A DNA stretch of 64,000 nt, from assembly GCF_004664715.2 (NCBI RefSeq), contig NC_051086.1, positions 74,719,366-74,783,365 on the forward strand, written 5' to 3'. Position numbers and translations under genes: made by a program. A model generated the notes under the pieces. It made no database searches. It was not told the origin of the DNA and saw nothing but the letters and a program-made list of their open reading frames with translations. The first letter of the stretch is position 1. Every line of letters begins with the position of its first letter. Origin of the DNA: Peromyscus leucopus. Taxonomy: Eukaryota; Chordata; Mammalia; Rodentia; Cricetidae. Positions 13,421-23,884 of this stretch are shown here, piece after piece.

Positions 13421-13439
13421 CTCAAAATGATTCTGACTG

Positions 13440-14680
13440 CCTTCTTCATTAGAGAAGCATTTCATTGTGCATCAGGCACAGTCCATTCCAAACAGCACAG
13501 AGGAAGAAGAGGGAAGAATCCTCTTTGCCATATTTAGACCACAGTTAACACATGTCAGATAAATCTGCTTAAAATGCTCTTCTGTTAATTAGTTCATCGT
13601 TTCAAATTTCAGACGGGTGTTTTCTAACTAGTAACTAGAGCTTTTTATTAATTTATCTGAGAGACTCTGTGTGTTTAACATTTAATGAGATTTCAGGCAA
13701 TCATGCAAGCCAGACAACATTTTTTTCAGTTTATTACTTTGGCGAAGAAACAAATCTTTGTTCTTTCTTATGAACTTCTGTATTTGCGCAACCTTTAGAA
13801 TAAGAGAAATAGATTATGTATTAGACATAATTTGAGCACAAAAGTCCCCTTTAAAGCTGTCTACAGGATGCTGCACTGTAGATGCCTTAATGGTGGCTAG
13901 AGTTTTTAAACACTACTCTTTCTCCTCTGACCTTTTCAGATGATGATAAATTCAGAATGTCTGTTTGTTTATTAACTTCTACAAAGAGACATTTCTATCT
14001 TGAGGAGAATAAGCAAGGAAGATAACTGATTCAAAGAGCAAATCTTTCATCAAAACCTGGAACTGTGTCCCAGCAAGGATAACTCAGAAACACCTGCCAT
14101 GCCACAGCAAGGAGGTTTTATAGATATATATTCTGGCATCGAAACACAAAACAAATGTCAGAAATTACTCAGCCAAAATGTTAAATTGTCAAAAGAAGAG
14201 CTTTGCTCAATGTGTTTTAACTCCAGGGAAAGGAAATGCATCACCAATCAATAGTCGCTGGCATCATCTTCAACTGTTAATTATCAGCTGTTGGAGAAGT
14301 TTCAACAGCTTATGACTGTGAAGCATCACTACAGCTTTGTAGCCGGCCCTGAAGGATACTGACAACAGACAAGTTCAAGTAATTTCAGTCTCCATATATT
14401 CTAAACTAGCAGGTGGATCTGACCTATAGCTCTTGGTCGGCAGGAGGATGAGGGCAGCTGTGAATGAGACTTAACACAAAAGTATACTCACCTAAAACAT
14501 TAGGAGGCACTTTTGTGATTTTTCTAGTAACTGGACTGTGCATTTCTCAGGCGTGTGCTTTGTAGATAACACCATCGTGTCACATTTAAAAGGTTGGGCA
14601 TGCCTGAAAATGTTACCAGTGACAGCTAATAAATCCTGTGGAATTCTTTCTTTCACCTCTCTACACAGAAATGAACACGT
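13440..14680. other. Repeat-poor segment, about 1.24 kb
   Basis: I recognise no SINE, LINE, LTR or microsatellite here, which is unusual for this window. There is no coding frame of note. It holds AT-rich homeodomain-type cores such as gttaattagt and attaatttatc. I cannot test conservation. Confidence 0.45.
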
Positions 14681-14684
14681 CTTA

Positions 14685-15010
14685 GTTTTTCTTCAATTGC
14701 TGTGATAAAACTCTCCAATAAAAGCAACTTGAGAGCGAAAGTTTAGTTTCGGCGTACAGTGTGAGAAAGATATAAGCCGCCATGATGGAGGAGACATGAC
14801 AGCAGGTGGTAGAGGTATGGTGGCAGACATGGTATGCTCGAAGGTCAAAGGTCACACTGCATCCACACACAGGAAGTGAGGCCAGGCTCGAAGTGACATG
14901 CTTCATCTAGCAAGGCTTCATCGCCTATAGATTCCACAGTCTTCTCTCTCGGCACCACCAGCTGGGAACCAAGTCTTTAAATGTGTAAGCCTGTGAGAGA
15001 CATTTCACAT
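14685..15010 (-). mobile_element. Medium-reiterated repeat, minus strand
   Basis: The plus strand reads 'caattgctgtgataaaactc', 'aaaagcaacttgagagcgaa', 'ccatgatggaggagacatga' and ends 'gagacatttcacattcaaa'. This is the reverse complement of the repeat type seen at 45664 (start tggtttgaatgagag). It carries no protein. Confidence 0.7.
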
Positions 15011-15753
15011 TCAAATAACAAAAAACCAATCATAGTATTCATTGGAAATCAGCTTGAATTCTTTTTTAGATCGGTTATCCTCCAAACAGAAGCAATGTCA
15101 GTATCTGAGAACTTAGGAGAAGATCCCAGAGTCTCTTTGGGACTCTAATCTCACACCAGGCTTTCCTATCAGCAATGTAGGGATGAGACTATAAATTTGT
15201 GTTTTAACATGACCTCTTGGTGATTCTGATCTCAATGTAATATAAGACTATAAAATCATCCTGTAGGCTGAAATTTCAGGTATACAACTGACTCTAAAAT
15301 CTTACTGTAAAGATGCAACAGTGGACTTCAATGGTCCATCTCAAAGTACAGTACAGCCAATTTTCCCTCTGTGAAAATAAAAACAAACAAACAAACAGCT
15401 TTTTGTCTCTGGATGGACACTGGATAATGCATTTGACTGGATGATGCCTAAACCACACCAAATGGAGAAGCTTGGTAATATCTAAGAAACTAGAGTATTA
15501 TTTTTTCCTCTCATTGTTTCATTGGATATATGTTGTGAATGGAATAAAATCTACCAAGAATAGTCACAAGTGATTTCTTTTTATTTTTTATTTTTTGTTT
15601 TAAACACCCAAGATTAAGGATGTGCCTAGGGGCATTTATGTGTAAAGACTTTTTTCAATGTAGAAAATCCTAATTTTCATGGTGACTAGCCCTGGTTTAA
15701 AAGAAAGATGTAATGCCTCAGAGTGACTGGTGTCAGAGTCAAATCATGTTTGC
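15011..15753. other. Unassigned DNA
   Basis: No gene or confident repeat. A short (AAAC)n tract lies at 15377-15397 and a T-rich tract at 15578-15600. Confidence 0.4.
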
Positions 15754-15796
<43 letters not shown>

Positions 15797-15799
15797 TTA
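15754..15799. repeat. (TTTA)n microsatellite
   Basis: A nearly perfect tetranucleotide run of about 11 units. It is probably the expanded A-rich tail of the adjoining minus-strand SINE fragment. Confidence 0.95.
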
Positions 15800-15885
15800 T
15801 ATATGATGCTGGGAACAAAAGTAAGGCTTTGTACATCCAGGACAAGCAATCTACCACTGAGGGAATCCCAAGTCTATGTAATTTA
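15800..15885 (-). mobile_element. ID/B4-like SINE fragment, minus strand
   Basis: The blocks 'gatgctgggaacaaaagtaa' and 'caatctaccactgagggaat' are the reverse complement of a tRNA-derived SINE head (ctcagtggtagag type). The TTTA run sits at its tail end. Confidence 0.5.
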
Positions 15886-15889
15886 TTTT

Positions 15890-16500
15890 GCTTTCTACAT
15901 AGGAATGTGATATGGAAAGTTTTCTTCTATGAGCTTTTTCTGATCTGTGTTCAAAGGAAGAAAAAATAAGAAATATATATTGTATATATGAAACTAACAA
16001 ATTAAAAGTTTAAAAGAAACATAAAAATGGTGACAAGACAATAAAAATTAAAGAAAATAATAAGTTGTCCCCAGAGTTTATAGAGATGAGTAGAAAACCA
16101 AGCTTGATACTTAAAATAATTGAATAGAACTAGAAATTTGTACAACTATGAATACAGCAAAACTGTTTCATATCTAGAAATTAAATGGGTTGTGGAATAA
16201 GTCAGTGTTCATTGAATTTGACACCTGCATTTTTTCTACAATGACCAGGTAGTTTTATAGATAAGTTATGCCAGACTATTAAGAAACAAAAAAGTATATA
16301 GAATGCAAACTTCTTTGTAGCATAAAGAAATCATTTTACTAAACTTATTTTGTGACTCCTCAAGAAACTTCAAGTTCTAAATGATCAAAAAGTAGATCAA
16401 AGGAATCATAAACCAATTATAGTTATGGAATGTATAGATTCAACATTTGTATATGTAATATTAACAAGTTAAATATGCTCATCTATTAACAAAAAGCCAA
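15890..16500. other. Unassigned AT-rich DNA
   Basis: Strongly AT-rich, with no gene or clear repeat. Confidence 0.4.
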
Positions 16501-16504
16501 AACT

Positions 16505-16830
16505 GGGCTGAAGAGCTAGCTGGTTCTGTAGTGAGCTTGTCCTCCAGCCTGAAGACTTAAGTTTAATCTCAAGAATTCATATAAAAAGCATGGCTTGGTG
16601 ACAGGCAGAGACAAGGAGACCCCTTAGTGTTTGTTGATCAGACAGCCTAGCAGAATTGGTGAACCTCTGGTCCCAATGAGGGATCCTGTCTCAAAAATAA
16701 TCTGGATGGTTTCTTGTCAGTGACACACAAAGCTGACCTCTGGCTTTCACAAGTAGCATACAGATGTACGAATCCACCAAAAACAAACATGTGCATTCAC
16801 ATATATTAATACAAACACACATGTGCACAA
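16505..16830 (+). mobile_element. B4-type SINE
   Basis: The head is 'gggctgaagagctagctggt', followed by 'ctcaagaattcatataaaaa' and 'ggatcctgtctcaaaaataa'. The tail is CA-rich (catgtgcattcacatatat). The order fits B4/B4A on the plus strand. Confidence 0.6.
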
Positions 16831-17158
16831 AATTATTGAAACAATCAAATATATTCTTTGCCAAATAATATATTGATTATTAAATATTTAAAATATTTTT
16901 GTCATACTAATATCACATTAAAAGCTTAAAGTAAATTATAACACTGCATACTTATTTAAGTATGGAAAAATTATTTGATATCTTTTTAATTTTTTTAACT
17001 TTTATTGATTCTTTGTGGATTTTACATCATGCACTCCAATCCCACTTATCTCCCCATCCCCTCACATCCACCCTCTGCCCTTGCAATCTCCCCTCCAAAA
17101 CAAAGCCAAATTTAAAAGAAAAACCAAAAACTATGTAAAACAAAGGAACAAAACAGAG

Positions 17159-17162
<4 letters not shown>

Positions 17163-17224
<62 letters not shown>
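17163..17224. repeat. (GA)n microsatellite
   Basis: About 31 GA units inside the A-rich part of the surrounding retroposon. The inserted run distinguishes it from the 26.8 kb copy. Confidence 0.97.
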
Positions 17225-17227
<3 letters not shown>

Positions 17228-17418
17228 ATCTTGTCATGGAAGCTGTACTATGGCTATTGAGTCACAGTTTAGCCTTTAGTCCATTCATCTTTACTTGCAA
17301 GTGTTCATTGCCATGAGATATTGGACTGGCTCAGTCTCTGGCTTCTGCTCTGCCAGCCCCAGTCCTCACTGGGGCTCCTCTTGGATAGTCTGTTGATGTC
17401 CTGTCGTGGAGATTCTGC

Positions 17419-17581
17419 TTTTTTTTTTTTTTTGGTTTTTTCGAGACAGGGTTTCTCTGTGTAGCTTTGCGCCTTTCCTGGAACTCACTTGGTAGCCCAG
17501 GCTGGCCTCGAACTCACAGAGATCCACCTGCCTCTGCCTCCCGAGTGCTGGGACTAAAGGCGTGCGCCACCACCGCCCGGC
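17419..17581 (-). mobile_element. B1 SINE, young, cricetid-type, minus strand
   Basis: The plus strand shows T15, 'ttcgagacagggtttctctg', 'gtagctttgcgcctttcctg', 'ggctggcctcgaactcacag' and ends 'gcgccaccaccgcccggc'. This is a full-length B1 in reverse. Target-site duplication gattctgct at 17411-17419 and 17583-17591. It differs from the copy at 22774-22964 at about 7 of 139 aligned bases, so both are young. Confidence 0.95.
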
Positions 17582-17745
17582 CGATTCTGCTGTTTTCGAT
17601 CAGTAGTTTTGTCCCCTTTACCTGCTCTACAGTTTATAGATGAGATGAGTTGGATGTTGGCATGGGCCAGCTCATAGCCCAGGTTCTGGGCCTGCATAGT
17701 AGCTGAGTTGGTCAGCCCGACAGCTTTCCTTCATCATCACTACCC

Positions 17746-18088
17746 TGTTGCTAGAGTTTTTTTCTCCGGGTCCTTCCAATCCCTGGCAGTCCCATAGCCC
17801 ACTTATAAAATAATCATACAGACGCTTATATTATTTAAACTGCTTGGCCATTAGCTCAGGCCTACCATTGTCTAGCTCTTACTCTTATACTCAGCCCATT
17901 TCTGTTAATCTATATGTCACCACATGTTCCATGGCTTTACCTGCTGTGCCTTTACGTGATGCTCCCTGGACGGCAGGCTGGCATCTCCTCCTCTCCGCCT
18001 TCCTGTTCTCTCCATTCTCCTCTCTGCTAGTCCTGCCTATACCTCCTGGCCAATCAGTGTTTTATTTATCAATCAATCATCCACAGCA
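17746..18088 (-). mobile_element. Solo LTR, family A (copy 1), minus strand
   Basis: The 343-bp element begins TG and ends CA and is flanked by the exact 6-bp duplication ctaccc (17740-17745 and 18089-18094). It shares 'acttataaaataatcataca', 'ctgttaatctatatgtcacc' and 'ggcaggctggcatctcctcc' with the copies at 45930 and 53041. A 6-bp duplication fits class II (ERVK-like) retroviral elements. No internal region is present, so it is a recombination product or a lone LTR. It interrupts the 218-bp-unit retroposon. Confidence 0.9.
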
Positions 18089-18799
18089 CTACCCAGGCAA
18101 GCTCTCCAGCACTTCCCAGGCTGGCTTGCCCAGTGCATTCTGCATCAAGGAGTAGGACTGGTTCCCTTGGTGTCAGGTCCTCAGATCCAGATCACCCACA
18201 CTCCACACTCGTACCGCCAGGGCCCACTCTACTGTTTTGCCTAGGTGAGGTGCAGGGGCCTCTCTTTCTTCATTGCTGTATGGGGCATGTGAGAGGGAGG
18301 GCGGGGTCAGCTCTCCTGCTATCTCTCGCCTTCAGGGTTGGATTGCTTGCACACTTGACAACAGGGTCAGTTCAGCTCTGGTGTGCTGTTCCGGAAGAGT
18401 GCAGGTCCCGCTCTCCTGTGTGCTGTGAGGTGCAGGGCTAGTGACTGCAGATCCAGCTCTCTTGCCTGCCGCAGGTGGTCATGGGTGATGGGGGGAGGGC
18501 ATCTTTCTCTCTCCCATGCCACCACATGGCAGATGAGGGGGTCCATGGTCAGCTCTCCTGCTCTCAGGCCCTCGGAGTCAGCTCAGCTATGTCCCCAACC
18601 AAAAGGTCAGCACTAGTATGCTGCCTAAGTGAGGTGCCCATCTGAGGTGAGGGGTGAGGCCATCTTTCCTGAGTGCAGGGGCCAGCTCTCCCCGGAGGAG
18701 TGAACCTTTCCTTCTGCAGTATCCAGTGAGGGTCAGGGCCATCAACACAGGACCAATGAAGGGCAGGACTGGCTCAGCACTGCATGGTTCCAATGACCC

Positions 18800-19690
18800 T
18801 GTGCTAACACAGGCCATGGACGTCATCACAGACCCCAGCTGCAGTAGGGCCATGGACCCAGTCATGGCCCTCAGCAGCAGCTCAGACCCTGACACTACCA
18901 TAGTCCCAGTGACGGCAGAGGCCCTCTGAATCAGTATGGTTCTGGTGGTAGCATGGCCTTTGGACACCAACATGATCTCAGGTGGCTAACCAGATACTGG
19001 GCATTTGCAGAGTTCTTGGTGGTAACAGGAGCCATGGACATCACCCCAGACCCTGGCTGCTGCAGGTCCATGGACTTAGACAAGGCCCTAGACAGCAGTC
19101 CTGGCCTGGAAGCCTCCATGGTCCCAGGTATCAGCACCGACCTCCAGATCAGTATGGCTCCATCAGCTGCATGGTCCTTGGACACTGACACAGTTTCAGG
19201 TGGCTGACCAGACTACGGTGGTCCACAAGGCCCTTGGTGGTAACAGGAGTCAAGGATATCAACTCAGACTCTGGCTGCTGCAGGGCCATGGACCCAGACA
19301 TGGCCTTTGGCAGCAGTCCTGGCCTGGATGACACCAGGGCCCTTGGACACTCTCATGGCTACAGGTTGCAGCCCAGACCCTGGGTATCTGTGTGGTCTTT
19401 GGTGGCAACATAGACCATGGACATCATATAGATTCTGACTGTGATAAAACCACAGACCCAGATATGGTCCTAAGCAGCAATCTAGGCCCAGATGTCACCA
19501 TGATCCCAGGTGGCAGCACAGGCTACTTGGATTGGCATGGTCCCAATGGCAGCATAGCCTTTGGATACCAACATGGCCCTAGGTGGTGGTCCAGACCCCA
19601 GCATCGGCATGGCCTTCGATGGACTCAGGAGCCACAAACATCAACATGGACCCTGGTTGCAGCAGCGCCACAGACCTAGACAGGGCTCTC
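18800..19690. repeat. Tandem array of ~218-bp units inside the retroposon
   Basis: Each unit carries the recurring blocks (g)gccatggac(at)atca, 'accctggctgctgcagg', 'atggacc(c)agacatggcc', 'gcagc' and 'ggacaccaacatg'. One unit (19250-19415) is shortened by about 50 bp. Units are clearly diverged from each other, so the array is not recently homogenised. Confidence 0.8.
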
Positions 19691-19696
19691 AGGGGC

Positions 19697-19932
19697 AGCC
19701 ATGAGAACAAGTGAGAGACTTGTATGATAACCACTTTAAGACACTAAAGAAAAATTTTGAAGAAAATATCTTCATTTTTTATGTAAATATCTCTCATGTT
19801 CATGGATCAGTAGTAAAAATGACTACTGTTCATCCTGCCAAAAGCAATCTACAGGTTCAAATGCAATTCCCATCAAAATGTCAACACAATTCTTCATAGG
19901 ACTTAAAAGGAGAATGTTCAGCTTCATATGGG
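19697..19932 (+). mobile_element. L1 ORF2 fragment (upstream part of the L1 ending at 22374)
   Basis: Plus-strand sequence matches the L1 ORF2 reverse-transcriptase-distal region. It opens gagaacaagtgagagacttg; further on come 'ccaaaagcaatctacaggtt' and 'atgcaattcccatcaaaatg'. The 62-codon frame at 19711-19899 begins MRDLYDNHFKTLKKNFEEN. It stops at the CA run of the inserted SINE, and close to 1 kb of ORF2 is missing before L1 resumes at 20146. Confidence 0.8.
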
Positions 19933-19966
<34 letters not shown>

Positions 19967-20143
19967 CAGGCTGGGTGGTGGTGGCATAAGCCTTTAGTCT
20001 CAGAACTTGGGAGGCAGAGGCAGGTGGACCTCCATGAGTTTGATGGCAGCCTGATCTACAAAGTGAGTTTCAGGACAGCCAGGGCTACATGGAAAAACCC
20101 TATGTCAAAAATCCAAGAACCCATACCCCCCCCCCCCCCGCCA
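19933..20143 (+). mobile_element. (CA)n plus B1 SINE with poly(C) end, inside L1
   Basis: A CA run (19933-19962) is followed by a plus-strand B1 (ggctgggtggtggtggcata ... gggctacatggaaaaaccct). A run of 14 C at 20126-20139 closes the unit. It sits exactly where about 1 kb of L1 ORF2 is missing. Confidence 0.85.
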
Positions 20144-20145
20144 GA

Positions 20146-22374
20146 ATGAGGAGGTGGAACATTCATCCATTGCTGGTGCTGAAAGTACAAACTTGTACAG
20201 CCACTATGGAAATCAGTGTGTTGGTACTCAGGATGATGGGAACCGATCTACTTCAAAATCCAGCTATATCCCCAAAAGATGCATTATCCTACCACAGAGA
20301 CACTTGCTCAAGCATGTTCATTGCTGCTCTATCTATAATAGCCAGAAATTGGAAACAACCTAGATGTTCCTCAATAGATGAATGGATAAGAATATGTTGT
20401 ACATTTGCACAATGGAGTATTGCTTGGCCATTAAAAAGAATTAAATTCACAGGCAAATGGCTAGAACTAGAAAAATGAATCATCCTGAGTGAGGTAACCC
20501 AGACTCTGAAAATAAATATGGTATGTATTCTCTTATATGTAGATATTATCTGTTAAGTTAATGATTACCAAGCTACATTCTTTAGCACCACAGAGGTGAA
20601 GTTTAGAGTACCTGAGTAGAGGGGACAGAGAGATCTTATTAGGAAAGGAAAATATAATAGATAGTTATGGTGGGTAGGTGGGTGGGTGGGGGCTGGAACA
20701 TGAGAATCAAGGAGGGAGAAGGAAGAGGGAGATGAGGAAGGGGATTCACAGAGAGATGGCCAAACGGGGCATTTAAGGGATACTATGGAAACCTAACACA
20801 GTAGAAGCTTCTTAAAATACATACACACATAAAAGTGATCTGAATGAAATCAAGAAATAATGGGGGAGACATGGCCCCAACTGGACATCTCTTGTCACCA
20901 AATGAAGCTTGCAATACAGGGATTGGGTGACATCTAATTGAGTTATTGACCAAAGGATTCCCATGGGAACACCCAAACAACTGAAACTGTTGCCAAGACT
21001 ACAGGTTGCTCTCCACAAACTGATAGCAAGAGCCTATTGCTGACGACAGCATCTACACAACTCATTGAATATGGAGAAGTCAAGCTGGTGCCTACATAGA
21101 GCCTTCATCCTTCTGGGCTAGTGTTCTTGGTACTGGAAGGTGTTCCATATGCTACCAAAGGAGAAACATAAATACCAATCCAGCTACAAACCCTTTGGTC
21201 TACAATGGTGTCCTGCCTGAAAAAAATATGCTAGTGCAATCGTGGCACAAAATTTATGGGAGTTACCAACCAGTATTTGATTTGACTTAAGACCTACTCC
21301 ATGAGATGGAACCCATACATAATACTGCTTGGTTGACCAAGAACCTAAGACTAGAGAGTCCGGGTACCTAGGGTGAAATTAAATACTACCGTTCTACTAA
21401 AAGAAGATAGCAATAAAATAACTCTTAACGATATTCTACTACAGCGAGATAACTGCACCTTGCTCAGCCATCATCAGAGAAGCTTCCTCCTATAGCAGAT
21501 GCAAAGCCAGGCGGTAGGCAGAAAGTGAGAGATCTTGAAACACTCAACTCTGAAGGTGATGCCTTCATCAAATCCCTCCCTTCAGGGCTGAGAGAACCCT
21601 GTGGACAAGGGGTTGGAAAGAATGGATGAACTTGTGGGCATGGAGGACCCCAAGAAAATGAGGTCCTCTAAATCAACAGGATCAATGCACATATGAACTC
21701 ACAGAGACTAAGGCAGCATGTGCAGGCCCCGTGCGGGTCTGCACCAGGTGGAGTTCTAGATCTGAAAGAGAAGTAGGCATGTGCTCCCATCCCTAGCCCA
21801 TAATCTATCTCAAGTTGATAACCACTTGCAAATAAAAGCTAATTTTCTTGAAGAGAGTATCACTAGGTAAACAAACCACTCTTAAGGTAGGCTGCGTTCC
21901 CCAGTAATAGATGACCAACAGAAAACAAAGCATTTCTGGAGGTTCCTGGTCTTAAAATGTCATGTCAGGAATTTTTTATTTATTTTAATTTTAATTTATT
22001 TATATTTTCCCTCTCTCTTTACCCTACAGGTCATTTGTTTATATACTATGACTTCTAGATTAGTGTTTTTATGGAATTCCTGAGTGTGTGAACAAGTGGG
22101 TCTTTATATCAGTGTCTGGGTTTTGTGCCTTTTCTTGAGCTCTTTTCCTTCAGTTTGTTTGTTTTGTCCTATTCTGATGTGTTAGTTTTTGTTTTATCTT
22201 TTTATATTTTATTATTATCCACTAGAAGCCTGTTTACTTCCTAATGAGAAACAGAGAAGGGGTGGGTCTGGATGGGAGGTGATGTGGAGAAGACCAAGTA
22301 GAGTGGAGGAAGGGGAAACTGTAATCAGGATATATTATGGAAGAAAAAATCTATTTTCAATAAAAGGAAAAAAC
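20146..22374 (+). mobile_element. L1 (Lx-type) ORF2 end and long 3' UTR
   Basis: From 20146 the sequence follows the end of L1 ORF2 ('gctctatctataatagccag', 'atcatcctgagtgaggtaac'). A long 3' UTR contains 'aaatcaagaaataatggggg' type blocks and a purine-rich zone (20690-20750). It ends 'tctattttcaataaaaggaa', with the AATAAA signal at about 22359. Frames are broken, so it is not autonomous. The tail is short and A/C-rich. Confidence 0.88.
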
Positions 22375-22597
22375 AAACAAATGAAAAACAACGTTTGGGT
22401 ATGGGAGGCCTCAAGTTTACAAATAAAATGTTATCCTAAAATTAATCTAAAAGTTGAATCTATAGTATTGTGCTTTGGAAATTTACAGTTTATGAAGATG
22501 CCAAAGAAAAGAAAATTATTATAGTGGATCACAAGATTACTCTAAATATGTAGTAATCAAGAAAATGTTGTAAATAATAAAAATAGATGATGAGAAA

Positions 22598-22664
22598 TAT
22601 ATATATATGTATATACATACATACATACATGTATGTATGTATATATGTATGGAGAGAGAGAGAG
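22598..22664. repeat. AT/ATAC/GTAT/GA microsatellite with perfect palindrome
   Basis: An (AT)n run passes into ATAC units, then GTAT units, then GA units. Positions 22617-22642 form a perfect 26-bp palindrome centred between 22629 and 22630. Confidence 0.9.
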
Positions 22665-22757
22665 AGACATAGCTCACTACGTAGACCAGGCTGGCCTTGA
22701 ACTTACAGAGATCCTTTTACCTTTGCATTCCAAGTGCTGGGTTTAAAGGGATGTGCT
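22665..22757 (-). mobile_element. B1 fragment, old, minus strand
   Basis: The blocks 'agaccaggctggccttgaac', 'ttacagagatcctttta' and 'ccaagtgctgggtttaaagg' are the reverse complement of a diverged B1 lacking its left part. Confidence 0.8.
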
Positions 22758-22773
22758 ACAACATATAATTGAC

Positions 22774-22964
22774 TTTTTTTTGTTTGTTTGTTTGTTTTTT
22801 TTTTGTTTTTGGTTTTTGGTTTTTCGAGACAGGGTTTCTCTGCGTAGTTTTGCGCCTTTCCTGGAGCTCACTTGGTAGCCCAGGCTGGCCTCGAACTCAC
22901 AGCGATCCGCCTGGCTCTGCCTCCCGAGTGCTGGGATTAAAGGCGTGCGCCACCACCGCCCGGC
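22774..22964 (-). mobile_element. B1 SINE, young, cricetid-type, minus strand
   Basis: An impure T/TTTG-rich tail is followed by 'ttcgagacagggtttctctg', 'tgcgcctttcctggagctca' and 'gcgccaccaccgcccggc'. It is a full-length B1 in reverse, about 95% identical to the copy at 17419. It lies immediately beside an older B1 fragment in the same orientation. Confidence 0.95.
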
Positions 22965-22969
22965 TTTTT

Positions 22970-23880
22970 AAATTAAGAAAATATTTTTTATTCAAAAACA
23001 ATAATCCATGAAAGAAAAGCTGAATTTTGATTAAAATATGAAATCTTATGCCATGTGAAAATTATGATTCCTAGAACTCAATAAAAAAATAAGCAATATA
23101 TAGGAAGAGAATGAGTCATTCCTCTGCTCTACACAAACAAAAAACCCCAAGAAGAAAATTTGTAATAGTTCCCATCACACTCATGAAGTAGTTGACTCTC
23201 CCAAGTTATGATGATTGTATGGCACAGAGAGATCTAGTCACGACATTGATGGCTCATATAAACGTGCTAAGATCATTCAGCGATCAGTATAGTAATACTT
23301 AATAAATGATAAAGTATGAATGCATCCAGCCATCCCACAGGGGAGCCTGAGACAATAAAGATGAGTGACTGAGTTCTGTACTAGCGAGGATGACCCTCAC
23401 AGACTAAGTGAACACAACAGATAATCTGCTTAGTAATGTATACCCATGTAGTAAATGTATGAGAGGGTATATAAAGACACATGTCTAATGGGGGTGATGT
23501 GACGACATCTTCTGAAATTAATATCTGTGTCATGGAGAGCTGGAGTCCCTTTCCAAGTTCTTGGCCTTACCCAGACATGGGAGGCACCCACTATGCACGT
23601 TTGAAAAAGTGTTACCAACTACCAAATGTGGTGTCTGTGCCAGAGTATCTGTCATATTGTTGTCCCTGTGTCTCACATGGTCTTTGGGAAGCAAATGGGA
23701 GCATTTATTCCCTTTCTTCTGACTAACTCATTTTCTCATATTCTTCTGCCTCAGTCTCACTTCTCTCTAAATAATCTTACTTCTCTCCCAATAATCTAAA
23801 TTTGGGAGGGTCATCTTTCAGTAACTGTTCTCTTACATGCTTAAGAATCTTCATTTTCCTTTAGAACCACAGAAATGTCT
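22970..23880. other. Unassigned DNA
   Basis: No gene or repeat is recognised. An 81-codon frame at 23481-23726 has no known similarity and no splice or start context to support it. Confidence 0.45.
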
Positions 23881-23884
23881 GTTT

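Larger units (their letters stand above)
16990..19696 (-). mobile_element. Retroposon-like element with ~218-bp internal units, minus strand, carrying nested B1 and LTR
   Basis: The 3' terminus at 16990-17045 (ttttattgattctttgtgga, then 'acatcatgcactcc') is the complement of the end of the plus-strand copy at 26800-27990. Inside lie a GA expansion (17163-17224), a B1 (17419-17581) and a solo LTR (17746-18088). Without these two insertions about 2.2 kb remain. Four to five tandem units occur at 18.8-19.69 kb: the 'ccatggac' motif, or its decayed form, recurs at 18814, 19032, 19250, 19415 and 19632 (spacing 218, 218, 165, 217). Open frames run through the units on both strands but resemble no protein I know. 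The family name is not recognised. The element abuts an L1 at 19697. Confidence 0.75.

Noticed and set aside
15185..15250. hAT-type fragment (ggtgattctgatctcaatgt)
   Set aside because: Only about 20 bases resemble the family; the flanks do not continue the match.
18133..18973. Open frames of 91-128 codons on both strands
   Set aside because: They lie inside the 218-bp-unit retroposon. They are open because the GC-rich units contain few stops, in several frames at once. No protein family is recognised.
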